Shown here: piece by piece, positions 37,935 to 47,282 of the stretch
Layout: every line of letters begins with the position of its first letter
Position numbering within the stretch: the stretch's first letter is position 1
Origin: Planctomycetota bacterium
Lineage (GTDB): Bacteria; Planctomycetota; Phycisphaerae; Phycisphaerales; UBA5793
Reading direction: 5' to 3'
Assembly (NCBI GenBank): GCA_013112555.1
Contig: JABFGK010000002.1
Coordinates: 1 to 64,000 of the forward strand
Length of the DNA stretch: 64,000 bases
Program-made: the position numbers and the translations under genes
The notes under the pieces: generated by a model
What the model saw: only the letters and a program-made list of their open reading frames with translations
Told to the model about the DNA's origin: nothing
Database searches by the model: none

Positions 37935-39530
37935 CTACTCTACTGAAGTTGCTACGACATTGGACTTCACTTGGTATTGGCACGCCTGAAACCAGACCTC
38001 TCGGCCGGCGCCTGCGTTCGGAACGCGAATCCGCCAGCCTGCTGTGCCAGTTGAGTCACTGAGTGTGGCCTCGCCTGCCTGTGCCGGCTGTTTGAGGTCC
38101 AGTGTGATATCCAACGGCGGCACGTAGGTGCTGCCTGGCCCTCTCAGCGAATAGGCGAGGAACGTCTGTGTGTTCGGCGTCATGCCCGTACAGCCGAATG
38201 AAGCATATTCACCAGCGACGAGCGGTGTAGGCGAAACCTCGAGTACTGGGCATTCCGCCAGTTGGTACACATACGCTGATCCGGACTTCGTGCCCAAGTC
38301 ATCGTCGTGGCGGCATCCGACTACGGTGGTCGCATCATCAGTCAGAGATACAGCAAGGCCAAATCCATGGCGACCATCTCCGTCTGATGCAGTCAGCTTT
38401 GCGCTTTGAAGCCAATGTGAATCTTCATACCTGTACACGTATGCTGAGCCGAACGACCCATTAGAGTGGGAATCTACTGTCGCTCCAATCACTATCAGGT
38501 TGCTGCTTATGGAGACGGATTCACCGAAGTAGTCACCAGATTCTCCATCGGAAGCAGCCAGTTTCGCAACCTCAACCCAATCAGAGCCGTCACATTTGTA
38601 AACGTATGCTGCTCCAGACGAGAGCGCATTTCCAGTAGCAGAAAATGCTCCGACAACTGCCTCCTGACCATTCGTAGATACGGAAGTACCAAAGAACGTG
38701 AATGTCTGTGCGTCGGTTGCGATCAGTTTCGCTTCCTCTTGCCATGTGGTGCCATTGAAACGGTAGACATATGCTGCACCAGTCCGTGAATCATCATAAT
38801 TTGCGCCGACGATTAGTACGTCACCGCTTACCGACACAGAGATTCCGAAGCGATCTTCGGGCACTCCATCGGATGCGAGCAGCTTTGCTTCCATGGACCA
38901 GCCTACTCCATCGTTGCGATACACGTACACGGCGCCCCTATCTCCATTGACACCCGTTGCTCCGATGACAACTACATTACTGTCGATGGCGACGCGCACA
39001 CCAAAGGAGTCATGCTGCTGCAAGTCGGAGGGCCTCAGTTTGGCAACTTGCAGCCAGGATGAGCCATCATACCGGAAGATGTAGGCAGCTCCCTGTCCAT
39101 GTAAGTCAGGCTCATGATTCGGCGCACCAGCTACGATCACATCATTATCTATGGCGACGAATCTGCCGAAGTAGTCAGAGCCCCGACCATCAGTGGCGAA
39201 GATCTTTGCCTCCTCATGCCAGGCTGATCCATCATGACGCAGTACGTAGGCAGCACCGGCTGCGCCCATTGCTCCATCCGCAAAGTCTGCGCCAACGACG
39301 GCCAAGTCGCCATCGATGGACACACAAGTGCCAAACGAGTCATAGTCGCTCCCATCGGAGGCGAGTAGCTTCGTTTCACACTGGGCCAGGGCAACCTGCA
39401 AAGGGCCGCATAAAGCCAGAAGAAGACAGAGGGTGAGAATCAGCCTGCCAGAAGAGGGACACACTGGCTGGTTTGATACATCCATCACTCCTGATCTTGC
39501 ATGATGAGAACGCTCTAAGTACTGAAACAT
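37935..39530 (-). CDS. Secreted FG-GAP seven-repeat propeller protein (second copy type)
   Basis: 531 aa from ATG 39530, which has AGGAGG nine bases upstream; the longer in-frame start at 39656 lacks one. Signal peptide LILTLCLLLALCGPLQVALA at about residues 28-47. Seven FG-GAP repeats open with LLASDGSDYDSFG, IFATDGRGSDYFG, LRPSDLQQHDSFG, LLASDGVPEDRFG, LIATDAQTFTFFG, LAASDGESGDYFG and LTASDGDGRHGFG. The C-terminal domain (CPVLEVSPTPLVAGEYASFG to WFQACQYQ) is the shared module. It closely parallels the plus-strand protein at 19848 in length and order and is probably an ancient duplicate. Exported. Confidence 0.88.
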   Translation of the reverse strand: MFQYLERSHHARSGVMDVSNQPVCPSSGRLILTLCLLLALCGPLQVALAQCETKLLASDGSDYDSFGTCVSIDGDLAVVGADFADGAMGAAGAAYVLRHDGSAWHEEAKIFATDGRGSDYFGRFVAIDNDVIVAGAPNHEPDLHGQGAAYIFRYDGSSWLQVAKLRPSDLQQHDSFGVRVAIDSNVVVIGATGVNGDRGAVYVYRNDGVGWSMEAKLLASDGVPEDRFGISVSVSGDVLIVGANYDDSRTGAAYVYRFNGTTWQEEAKLIATDAQTFTFFGTSVSTNGQEAVVGAFSATGNALSSGAAYVYKCDGSDWVEVAKLAASDGESGDYFGESVSISSNLIVIGATVDSHSNGSFGSAYVYRYEDSHWLQSAKLTASDGDGRHGFGLAVSLTDDATTVVGCRHDDDLGTKSGSAYVYQLAECPVLEVSPTPLVAGEYASFGCTGMTPNTQTFLAYSLRGPGSTYVPPLDITLDLKQPAQAGEATLSDSTGTAGWRIRVPNAGAGREVWFQACQYQVKSNVVATSVE

Positions 39531-40682
39531 GAGGCGATTCCTCCTTGATCCCGCAACGAATGGCTTAGTCAGGAAGGCACAGGATGAGTCTATTCTACAT
39601 GCAGAATCGAGATTGTGTGAATCTTTCTTGCAGTGACTGTCATGGGCCAACAGCAAGAGTGTTGTGAGAAAGGCCGGATCTATGCAGCAAGGGACGAATC
39701 GGGCTGGATTATCACTTGGAAGTAGCTTCGCGAGAGCTCGTACGAAGGGATACGTCTGTATGGCCCGATTCGAACCGTTCCGATCGGCACCCTTGGCTCT
39801 CTGTCCACAAATTGAGAGCGCTGAACACCCGCCATGTGGCTGTCAGAGGGGCATTTCTCCACCACGGCCTGTAAACGAATAGGCCCCCGTCGATTTTGAC
39901 GGAGGCGGTAGAACTCCCCGAGACGAACCTTCTTCATAACGTTGGCTGCCAGGCGAGGATGCCCATGCCCAAGAATGTGACAGCGTACACCCCCCGATTG
40001 CTCAGCAGGAGAGCCGATACCTTCTTTCCGCTGACTGGCGGGCCAGGATTGCGGCGATCGCGCGCCGGCACTGCAATGGAGACATGGCGGCCGGGCTGTT
40101 GCCCCCCTGCTAGTTCAAGCGCCAAGTCTATTCCATGTATACGTCAATGGCGTGCTCGCGACACCTTTGCAAGCAAGCCAATCAGGTGTCTCGAGCACGC
40201 CCGGCGTGAAGCCCCTGAAGAACATGATCAGCGAGAGCAGCCCTGAGACGCCTGAGCCATTTCAAGACCCCAGGTCACAATCTGCTCTTGCCCGACTCGG
40301 AGCCGGCTGTCATAGTATCTGTATCGATTCCGGTGACGGCTCTGGGACGGTCCCCCGGCAAGAATCCCGGATCCGATGGGCCAGACCGGAGGGTTCGGAT
40401 AGCGAGCGGGGCAGTTGACATGCCGATTCCGAACAATGGCAAACCTCGTCGTTCCCCTCTCTTCCCTATCCCCTACCCCCCTCCCAAGCCTCTGACCCCG
40501 GACAGCCTGGAATCGTATTTCCTATCAGTTCGTCGGATGGCTGCGGGCGTAAAGCAGGGTATTGGACCGGAGTTGGCGTTCAATGCCGGTTCACCCCATC
40601 TTTTCACGGCAGGGTTGATGATCGCCGGTTCTGGCCACACAATCCCCTGCCTCGTACCTGTTGAAAAGGAGGGATCAGTCCC
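39531..40682 (+). other. Divergent intergenic region with a conserved element
   Basis: 1.15 kb between the minus-strand FG-GAP gene and the plus-strand M14 gene. It holds one copy of the ~165-bp element (39765-39928). No gene is supported; short overlapping reading frames on both strands lack signals. Confidence 0.5.
39765..39928. ncRNA. Copy 1 of a ~165-bp conserved non-coding element
   Basis: Matches 46873-47039 in order along its whole length: CCGATTC, GATCGGCAC versus AATCGGCAC, GGCTCTCTGT, AGCGCTGA, GTAAACGAA, AGGCCC-CGTCG, and a shared CCGAGACGAAC end. A hairpin with CCGTC/GACGG is centred near 39893. It lies in a divergent intergenic region. Whether it is an RNA gene, a mobile element remnant or a terminator-like unit is unresolved; the RNA label is a working choice. 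Confidence 0.4.
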
Positions 40683-43382
40683 ATGCTCCAATCGATCTTC
40701 AAGGGAATGACCGTCGCCGCTGTCGTGTTCCTGACCGTGTCAGCAGACCCATCCTGCCTCGCAGGTACCGACACCCCCTACGACTACTTCGGCGGCCTCA
40801 CATTTCAGGAGCGCATCCCGGCACCGGAGGAGGTGCTCGGATACCGGATCGGCGAGCGATTCACGCGGCATGCGGATGTTGGTGAATATCTCCAGGTCCT
40901 GGCCGCCGCCTCGGGCCGCATGACATTTGCCCCCTACGGCAAGACGCACGAAGGCCGAGCGCTGTGGACGGCCACGATCTCGTCGCCCGCGAACCTCGCC
41001 CGCCTGGATGAGATTCTCGAAGCCAACCGCACGCTCGCCGATCCTGATTTCTCGAATGATCGGCGCATCGGTGAGATCATTGAGAACAACCCTGCCATTG
41101 TCTGGTTCAGTTACAACGTGCACGGCAACGAGCCGTCCCCGACTGAGACGGCCATGCAGGTTGCCTACACGATGGCGGCGGCGGCGAACCCCGAGGTCCT
41201 TGAGATCCTTGACAACGTCGTGCTCATCATTGACCCCGTGCTTAATCCCGACGGGCGCGAGCGGTACGTGAACTGGTACAACGGAGTCGTCGGCATGAAT
41301 CCGAACTCCGACCCTGACGCAGCGGAGCACGATGAACCGTGGCCGGGCGGGCGGACGAATCATTATTACTTTGACCTGAATCGTGACTGGGTCTGGCTCG
41401 TCCACCCGGAGTCCCAGGCTCGATTGAAATGGTACCAGCGGTTTCTTCCGCAACTGCATATCGACTACCACGAGCAGGGTACGACGAGCCCGTTCTTTCT
41501 CGGAGCGGGCGATGATCCGTACAACCACAACATCCCGGCGGAGACGCGCGAATGGATCGAGTTGTACGGTGACGCGAACGCTGCGGTGTTTGATCATTAC
41601 CAGCGCATCTACGCCACGAAGGAACGGTTCGATTATTTGTATCCCGGCTACGGCAAGGTCATGCCCACGTATTACGGCGCGGTCGGGATGCTTGCTGAGA
41701 AAGCCGGGCACAGCAGTGCAGGATTGGCCATCGAATTGACGGAGCAGCACACGCTGACGCTGACCGAGCGGGCCCGTGACCACTTCCTCCTGAGCATGAG
41801 CAATCTCGAAACCACAGCCGCGAATCGACGGGGACAGCTCGAGCGATTCCGGCGGTTCTACAGCGACGCCAATGCAGGCACAGGCTCCGGGCCAAACGCG
41901 TTCTTTATTCGCATGGACACCGACGGAGCGCTCCTGAAAAAGGTCTGGGACCTGTGTTCGAGTCACGGGATCCGGATTGAGGCCCTGACGCGAGCGGCCT
42001 CCCCGAACGGCTTGCATGGCTACGACAGCGGTGAAGAAGCATCAAACATCACCCTCCCGGCGGGAACCTGGTTCATCTCCGCGGCGCAACCCATGGGGAA
42101 TCTCGTTCGCGCCCTCTTTGAGCGCGAGACGGCAGTGGACGATGAGCGGACCTACGACATTACCGGCTGGAGCGTGCCCATTGCGTTCGGTCTGGATGCG
42201 TTCTATTCGCATGAACCGTACTCGGGCCCGACGCACTCAGTGAACCAGTTCGAGCCGACACCGGCTGCGTTGAGCGGCGAGGGAAATGTGGCCATTCTCG
42301 TTGACTCGGGTCAGCACGAGTTCCCGCGCGCGATCGGCCTGGCGGTCACACATGACCTCACTGCCCGGGCCATTGCGAAGCCGATTGCGATTGACGGCCG
42401 ATCCTTTCCCACCGGCAGCCTTCTTGTCCATTTTGTTGACAACCCGGAGCGCGATCTCGATGCGTTTCTGGATGATGTGCTTGCCGCCGGGTTGAACGTG
42501 CATCGAACGGATACGGGTTTGACGGAAGAGGGCCCGGTGCTCGGTGCGAATGAACATGCCCGGATGCGCCTGCCGAAAGTCCTCCTCGTGCGCGGGAGCC
42601 CGACGAGTTCGAACAGTTTCGGCCAGCACTGGCACCTGCTTGATGTTGCATCCCCGGTGCCGTACACCGCGGTGGACGCGGACCGACTTGGCCGAGTCGA
42701 TCTCGATGACTTCACCGTGATCGTTGTCCCTGATGGCGGCGGATTGTCGAACGTCGACCGGATCAAGTCATGGATCAACTCCGGCGGGGCGCTGGTCGCG
42801 TCCGGCGGATCGGCCGGCTGGGCGTACCGGTCCATTCTCGAACTGGAAACGCCGGAACCCAAGGAGGACGAGGACGCTGACGAAGAGGGTGTCCCGGGTG
42901 ACGATGATGAGGACGAGGATGAGGATGAGGATGCCGACGATGATGATGAGACAGAAGATGAGACAGAAGATGAGGATGATGATCGGCCCGATTCCGAACG
43001 ATCCTGGCGTGAGCGTAAGGACCGCCTTGGCGAGGAACGAATCTCAGGGGCCATGGTGAAGATCGCTGTGGACACCACTCATCCACTGGCCGCAGGCGTG
43101 CGGGACTGGATGGGGATCATCAAGCGCGGAGGGCGCGCCCTTCCGGTGCGCGATACCGGCTATGTCGTCGCCCGGTTTGTCGACGAACCCGGGATCGGCG
43201 GCGTCATTACGGAGAAGAGCGAGGACAATCTCGAACGCCTCGCGTTTATGACCCATCATCGGATGGGGCGAGGTGCGGTCATCCTGCTGGCCGACGATGT
43301 CACGCTTCGTGGATTTCAGCATGCTCCGATGCGCTTGCTGTTGAATGCGATCATTTATGGGCCATCGCTGGGACGATTTTGA
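40683..43382 (+). CDS. Secreted M14-family zinc carboxypeptidase, large
   Basis: 899 aa. Signal peptide at about 8-28 (GMTVAAVVFLTVSADPSCLA). The catalytic domain has SYNVHGNEPSPTETA with the HxxE zinc ligands His 147 and Glu 150, LIIDPVLNPDGRERY, and LHIDYHEQGTTSPFFLG with the third His near 259 or 263; the general-base Glu is in AIELTEQHTLTL. A downstream region (about 480-720) looks like a glutamine-amidotransferase-type or beta-sandwich domain found C-terminal to planctomycete M14 proteins. An acidic low-complexity stretch of about 45 residues (DDDEDEDEDEDADDDDETED-type, about 725-770) follows, then a final domain. ATG 40683 follows GGAGGGATC. Confidence 0.85.
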   Translation: MLQSIFKGMTVAAVVFLTVSADPSCLAGTDTPYDYFGGLTFQERIPAPEEVLGYRIGERFTRHADVGEYLQVLAAASGRMTFAPYGKTHEGRALWTATISSPANLARLDEILEANRTLADPDFSNDRRIGEIIENNPAIVWFSYNVHGNEPSPTETAMQVAYTMAAAANPEVLEILDNVVLIIDPVLNPDGRERYVNWYNGVVGMNPNSDPDAAEHDEPWPGGRTNHYYFDLNRDWVWLVHPESQARLKWYQRFLPQLHIDYHEQGTTSPFFLGAGDDPYNHNIPAETREWIELYGDANAAVFDHYQRIYATKERFDYLYPGYGKVMPTYYGAVGMLAEKAGHSSAGLAIELTEQHTLTLTERARDHFLLSMSNLETTAANRRGQLERFRRFYSDANAGTGSGPNAFFIRMDTDGALLKKVWDLCSSHGIRIEALTRAASPNGLHGYDSGEEASNITLPAGTWFISAAQPMGNLVRALFERETAVDDERTYDITGWSVPIAFGLDAFYSHEPYSGPTHSVNQFEPTPAALSGEGNVAILVDSGQHEFPRAIGLAVTHDLTARAIAKPIAIDGRSFPTGSLLVHFVDNPERDLDAFLDDVLAAGLNVHRTDTGLTEEGPVLGANEHARMRLPKVLLVRGSPTSSNSFGQHWHLLDVASPVPYTAVDADRLGRVDLDDFTVIVVPDGGGLSNVDRIKSWINSGGALVASGGSAGWAYRSILELETPEPKEDEDADEEGVPGDDDEDEDEDEDADDDDETEDETEDEDDDRPDSERSWRERKDRLGEERISGAMVKIAVDTTHPLAAGVRDWMGIIKRGGRALPVRDTGYVVARFVDEPGIGGVITEKSEDNLERLAFMTHHRMGRGAVILLADDVTLRGFQHAPMRLLLNAIIYGPSLGRF

Positions 43383-43499
43383 GCGGCACCATCGCATATT
43401 CCAGCTGGAGAACCGGCGGCGAACTTGATGAAGATACTGATCATCACGGGCGTCTGCTTCGCTCTTCCAGCACCCGCGAGGCGGCAACGGCCCAGCTAC

Positions 43500-44837
43500 T
43501 TACGGGAAGGTGTAGACGACCAGGTTGCTCATGGAGCAACTGGAGGGCTCTACGGCCTGGATGTAGAAGGTCTTGCCTGTCGCGCCGGACGGCACCTTGT
43601 TGCTGAACTTCACCTGACCGCCGGAGTCGGCGATCTTCGGCGGCGCTACCTGCGGCGAGTCGATCCGCACCGACAAGCCCCCACAGCCGGGCACGGGAGT
43701 GCTGCCGGCCTGGCGGCCGTATGCGAGGTAGACTCGCTCGCCGGGCGTGGCCCCGCTTACCGTCACCGTGTTCACCTCACCCGCGACACCCGGCACCGGA
43801 TTGGAAGTTGCCAGGCCGGTGGTCGGCTCCAGAAGGAAGCCCCGCAGATGGCCCTGGTAGTCGCCGTAGCCGACGATCTGACCTTGCTCGTTGATGCCGT
43901 AGGCTTCCTGCAGCTCCCAACCCGAGTTCGGATCGATCAAGTCGTTCAGATCCCGCATGATGCCGGCCTCGAACAGGAAGGCGTGCCGGTTGAATGTGTT
44001 GTGGGCGTGTGACCATCCCACGATCTGGCCGGCATCGTTCACGTCGCGGGCCTCGCTGGCCCCCGGGTCCGGGTCATTCAAGGTGCCGAGGTCGATGACG
44101 GCGCCGCCGGTCCAGAGGGTCGCGTGGGAGCGATAGCTCGACGAGGTCGACGAGCCGACGATGAACCCGCCCTCGCTGATGGCGTAGGCGATGGAGTAGC
44201 CCGGGCCCAGCCCGCCGAGGTCGGTCATGATCCCGCTCTCCCAGAGGAAAGCATGGGGGTCGGTGTTGCTGGCCGATACACCAACCACCTGGCCGGCGTT
44301 GTTGATGTCCCGGGCCTCGCTCCTTCCACCCCAGCTGGAAAGAACGCCCAGATCGTTCATGACCCCGTTCTCCCACATAAACGCGTGGTCGTACCCGCTG
44401 CTGTGATTGGCGTAACCCACCACTTGAGTCGAGTCGTTGAGTGCGTGAGCAGCGCCTGAGTTCATCCCTCCAAGGTTCCCAAGGTCGATCGTGTTCGTTC
44501 CGTCCCAGAGGAAGGGGTTGGTGTAGCCGGATTCGCCCGCGACGTGGCCGTGGATGTTGATGCCGTAGCCGTAGCCGTAGTCGCCGGCGTAGCCGGTGAG
44601 CGCGGGGACCTCGAACATGCTGCCGGAGGTCCACACGAAGGCGCGCCAGTTCCCGTCAGTGTTCAGGGTGTCGCCCGTGACCTGGCCGATCTCGTTAATG
44701 TCGTGGCCTCGGCTTACGTCGTAGGCAATGGCCCCCAGGTCGATGACGTCATACTGGTGCTCCTGGGCAAAGACGTAGGGGGCAAACAGCAGCACTGCCA
44801 GACCCGGCAAGAGAAAGATTCGGGAGATGGTTCTCAT
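43500..44837 (-). CDS. HAF-repeat secreted protein with shared C-terminal domain
   Basis: 445 aa. Signal peptide IFLLPGLAVLLFAPYVFAQ (about 5-25). Six to seven HAF-type repeats follow, each with GxxxAxDINxxGQVVG: GHDINEIGQVTGDT, YGINIHGHVAGES, HALNDSTQVVGYA, RDINNAGQVVGVS, YAISEGGFIVGSS, RDVNDAGQIVGWS and YGINEQGQIVGYG, with HAFLWENGVM-type linkers. From about 345 the C-terminal shared domain begins (NPVPGVAGEVNTVTVSGATP) and ends SSCSMSNLVVYTFP. HAF proteins are exported beta-propellers. An intergenic gap of 18 bp to the PQQ-type gene upstream suggests one operon. Confidence 0.88.
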   Translation of the reverse strand: MRTISRIFLLPGLAVLLFAPYVFAQEHQYDVIDLGAIAYDVSRGHDINEIGQVTGDTLNTDGNWRAFVWTSGSMFEVPALTGYAGDYGYGYGINIHGHVAGESGYTNPFLWDGTNTIDLGNLGGMNSGAAHALNDSTQVVGYANHSSGYDHAFMWENGVMNDLGVLSSWGGRSEARDINNAGQVVGVSASNTDPHAFLWESGIMTDLGGLGPGYSIAYAISEGGFIVGSSTSSSYRSHATLWTGGAVIDLGTLNDPDPGASEARDVNDAGQIVGWSHAHNTFNRHAFLFEAGIMRDLNDLIDPNSGWELQEAYGINEQGQIVGYGDYQGHLRGFLLEPTTGLATSNPVPGVAGEVNTVTVSGATPGERVYLAYGRQAGSTPVPGCGGLSVRIDSPQVAPPKIADSGGQVKFSNKVPSGATGKTFYIQAVEPSSCSMSNLVVYTFP

Positions 44838-44855
44838 CGATGGACCTCCAGAGAG

Positions 44856-46310
44856 CTATTGGATGGGAACGGTTAGAGCATTCGACTTCACCGAGGCAGA
44901 GCCGCCGTCGCCGCGCCGAGCCACGGCTTGAAGGTGGACGTCGATGAGCGGAGCCGACGAAGGCACCTGGATGCGCAGCACGGCAGTGCCGCTCGAGCCG
45001 GCCGCGGCAGCGCCGGCCACGCGGATGGGATCGAGGATGTCGAGGCACAGTCCTCCGAGTTGGCCCGGACAAGGCCCGGTTCCAGTGCCCTTTCGGCTGT
45101 AGAGGAAGTGGATGGTCTCGCCGGGGTCAGCGAGCCGAACCGTCAGATCTGAGGGCAGTCCCCGGATCAGCAGCCCGGATTCCAGGTCGAGAGCCGGCGG
45201 AGCCTCCCCGGTCGAGATGGCGTAGAGCGCTCCGGCCTCATCGGCCACGTAGAGGACGCTTCCGTCCGCCGAGGCGACGGGCGCCCGGTAGGCGAAGCCC
45301 GGCCAGGGGACCTGCCACTGGATCGCGCCCTGGCGGTTCAACGCGACGATCTGGCGATTCTCGTAGTCGGTTCCGACCGCATACAGGACGCCGCGCACCG
45401 GCTCCCACAGGATTTGGATGGCCCCGAAGTGCCATGGCTGCGACCAGAGGATGTTGCCATCGTCCCGGTCATGACCCCGTATGCGACCGCCGTAGGCAGC
45501 GAAGATCAGGTCGTCCGGGCCGATCGCCAACGCATTGAGGCCTGCGTAGAGGTAGTACCAGTTGAACCAGAGCTCGTTGCCGCTCGAGTCGAAGGCACGG
45601 AAACCCCAATACGAGTAACCGAACACCCTTCCCTGTGGATCGACGACGTGATTTGACGGGTAGTCGTTGAAGGCGGACGAGAGATGCCAGACTTCGGTGC
45701 CGTCGGGCTCGAAGGTGACCAGGGAGCCCTGGTCCCAGCCCATGGCCACGACGTTGCCGTTCGGTGCCGTCACGATGTCGTTCCGCTCGAAGCGGTCATC
45801 GACCGTTCCCCACTGGATCACGGTTCCTGTCCACTCAATGTTTCCGTCGCTCGTCCTCAGGGCCCATAGTGTCCCTTCCTGACCGTTGTCCACGCTGCCG
45901 ACCCACACCAGGCTTCCGTCGTGCGAGATCGCCGGGCGCGGATCCGAGTGCAGCGCTCCCGGAAGGTTGACGCGCCAGACCCGCGAGCCGTCCGAAATGC
46001 GCACCTTGTGGACCCAGGCCAGCCCGTCTCCGATGTAGAGGTGGCCGGTGTCGTCGATGGCCGGCGTGCTGTCCAAAACGGTGCCGGTCTGATAGGTCCA
46101 CCGCAGGTTGCCGCCCGGGTCGACGGAGTACAGCAGGCCGGTCCGGGACGCGATGTAGACGTTGCCCGCGTCATCGAGGACCGGCGCGCCGAAGATCTCG
46201 GCACCGGTCTGGAACCGCCAGAGCACCGTACCCGGATCCTGGCCTTGAGCGCCGACCGCGGTAGCGAGCAGGACGAGAAGCGCGACAAGGGATGTGAGGC
46301 AGCGGTTCAT
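44856..46310 (-). CDS. PQQ-like propeller protein with shared C-terminal domain
   Basis: 484 aa. Signal peptide TSLVALLVLLATAVGAQG (about 5-22). The propeller blades carry the PQQ/quinoprotein-like pattern G-x-(V/L)-x-W-x-(F/Y): GTVLWRFQTG, GNLRWTYQTG, RVWRVNLPG, NIEWTGTVI, EVWHLSSA, NILWSQPWH and AIQWQVPWPG, with DGNVYIAS-type closings. About residue 385 the domain shared with the HAF and FG-GAP proteins starts (ESGLLIRGLPSDLTVRLADP) and ends ASVKSNALTVPIQ. No catalytic disulfide of a quinoprotein dehydrogenase is seen, so enzymatic activity is not claimed. Likely co-transcribed with the HAF gene. Confidence 0.88.
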   Translation of the reverse strand: MNRCLTSLVALLVLLATAVGAQGQDPGTVLWRFQTGAEIFGAPVLDDAGNVYIASRTGLLYSVDPGGNLRWTYQTGTVLDSTPAIDDTGHLYIGDGLAWVHKVRISDGSRVWRVNLPGALHSDPRPAISHDGSLVWVGSVDNGQEGTLWALRTSDGNIEWTGTVIQWGTVDDRFERNDIVTAPNGNVVAMGWDQGSLVTFEPDGTEVWHLSSAFNDYPSNHVVDPQGRVFGYSYWGFRAFDSSGNELWFNWYYLYAGLNALAIGPDDLIFAAYGGRIRGHDRDDGNILWSQPWHFGAIQILWEPVRGVLYAVGTDYENRQIVALNRQGAIQWQVPWPGFAYRAPVASADGSVLYVADEAGALYAISTGEAPPALDLESGLLIRGLPSDLTVRLADPGETIHFLYSRKGTGTGPCPGQLGGLCLDILDPIRVAGAAAAGSSGTAVLRIQVPSSAPLIDVHLQAVARRGDGGSASVKSNALTVPIQ

Positions 46311-46872
46311 GGAATGGATCCTCTCTATCTGAATCGCGAGTCATTCTCGCGTGGACCACGCTCTCGATGTGGCCGTTGGTCACGATTGCAAGCGCGATGC
46401 CAACTCGGCGTTGATAGAAGATGAAGCCTCAGAATGTCTCCGAAGTCAACGAAAACGCTGCTGCTGCAAGGTTCCGCCTCATCAGCGAAATCTGCGACTC
46501 GTGCGAGCTCACCAGTTCCTGGCCAAACTTTTGGCCAGTTTCCCAGCGGCGCCCCTGTAATTCCGAATCGCACACACGACTCGCGCTCTTGACGCCGGGA
46601 TCGGTGAAGACGCGAGCCGAGACATGAACAACAGTGTTGTCTGGAAGCACTGGGCGCGCTCGCGGGGATACGCGACTCTCACGCAATACGGCTCACGTCG
46701 AGCAACATGGGGAAGTAGCCGGAGGTAACCGGAATCCAACTATTACCACAACAGGCTTGTTTACGGTCAACTCTTCCCAGATTAGTTGCTCGAAGCCCGC
46801 TCTGCTCTCACCCCCGATCCGCCGAACCTGTAAACTGAAATCGGAAAGCGTGACAGGCGGTATGATTCCTGC

Positions 46873-47039
46873 ACCGATTCCACACGTTCCAATCGGCACG
46901 CACGGCTCTCTGTTGCAAACCGATAGCGCTGACTCTTCGCCACGGGGTTGCCAGAAGGGCCAATCTGGCTCTCGCTCAGTAAACGAACAGGCCCTCGTCG
47001 TCGTGTTTGACGAGGGCCGTAAAACTGGCCGAGACGAAC
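46873..47039. ncRNA. Copy 2 of a ~165-bp conserved non-coding element
   Basis: Same order of conserved blocks as 39765-39928. The main hairpin here is longer and perfect: GGCCCTCGTC pairs with GACGAGGGCC around a 9-nt loop, at about 46989-47018. Relative to copy 1 one base pair is T-A here and C-G there, a compensatory change. A reading frame on the minus strand (ending EGLFVY) is not conserved past 20 residues. Confidence 0.4.
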
Positions 47040-47254
47040 GGTCTCACACGTTTGAGAACCGGTCCGAACCTTTCGCCGAGGCCCGTATCATCGGTTAACA
47101 GCCTGCGACGAGCGGTTTGCGTTCGACCATCGCCTGGTGCACGGTTGAGATTTGCAGCGACGATTGGTGCGAAGCCTCCGCAGTCCCAATAGAGTACACT
47201 CGATGCCGTGTACAATGACGGCGTAGCCGAAGAGCGTTTCACATGGAAACTGTC

Positions 47255-47276
47255 AGATGAGATGAGATGAGATGAG
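47255..47276 (+). repeat. AGATG pentanucleotide tandem repeat at the VOC ribosome site
   Basis: Four AGATG units run directly into GAGGTAG, which is 8 nt before ATG 47283. Changes in unit number would alter the leader and possibly spacing. Confidence 0.7.
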
Positions 47277-47282
47277 GTAGTC

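Larger units (their letters stand above)
46311..47282 (+). other. Divergent intergenic region upstream of VOC gene
   Basis: 972 bp without a supported gene. It holds copy 2 of the ~165-bp element (46873-47039), an attC-like fragment TTAACAGCCTGCG at 47095, and a GATGA tandem repeat next to the VOC start. Confidence 0.5.

Noticed and set aside
40740..42017. Minus-strand 425-residue open frame opposite the M14 gene
   Set aside because: Shadow of the peptidase; no domain text and no ribosome site. The plus strand shows HxxE and the full fold.
43500..46310. PQQ-dependent dehydrogenase
   Set aside because: The PQQ-type blades are present but the catalytic Asp/Cys-Cys features of dehydrogenases are not; kept as a structural propeller.
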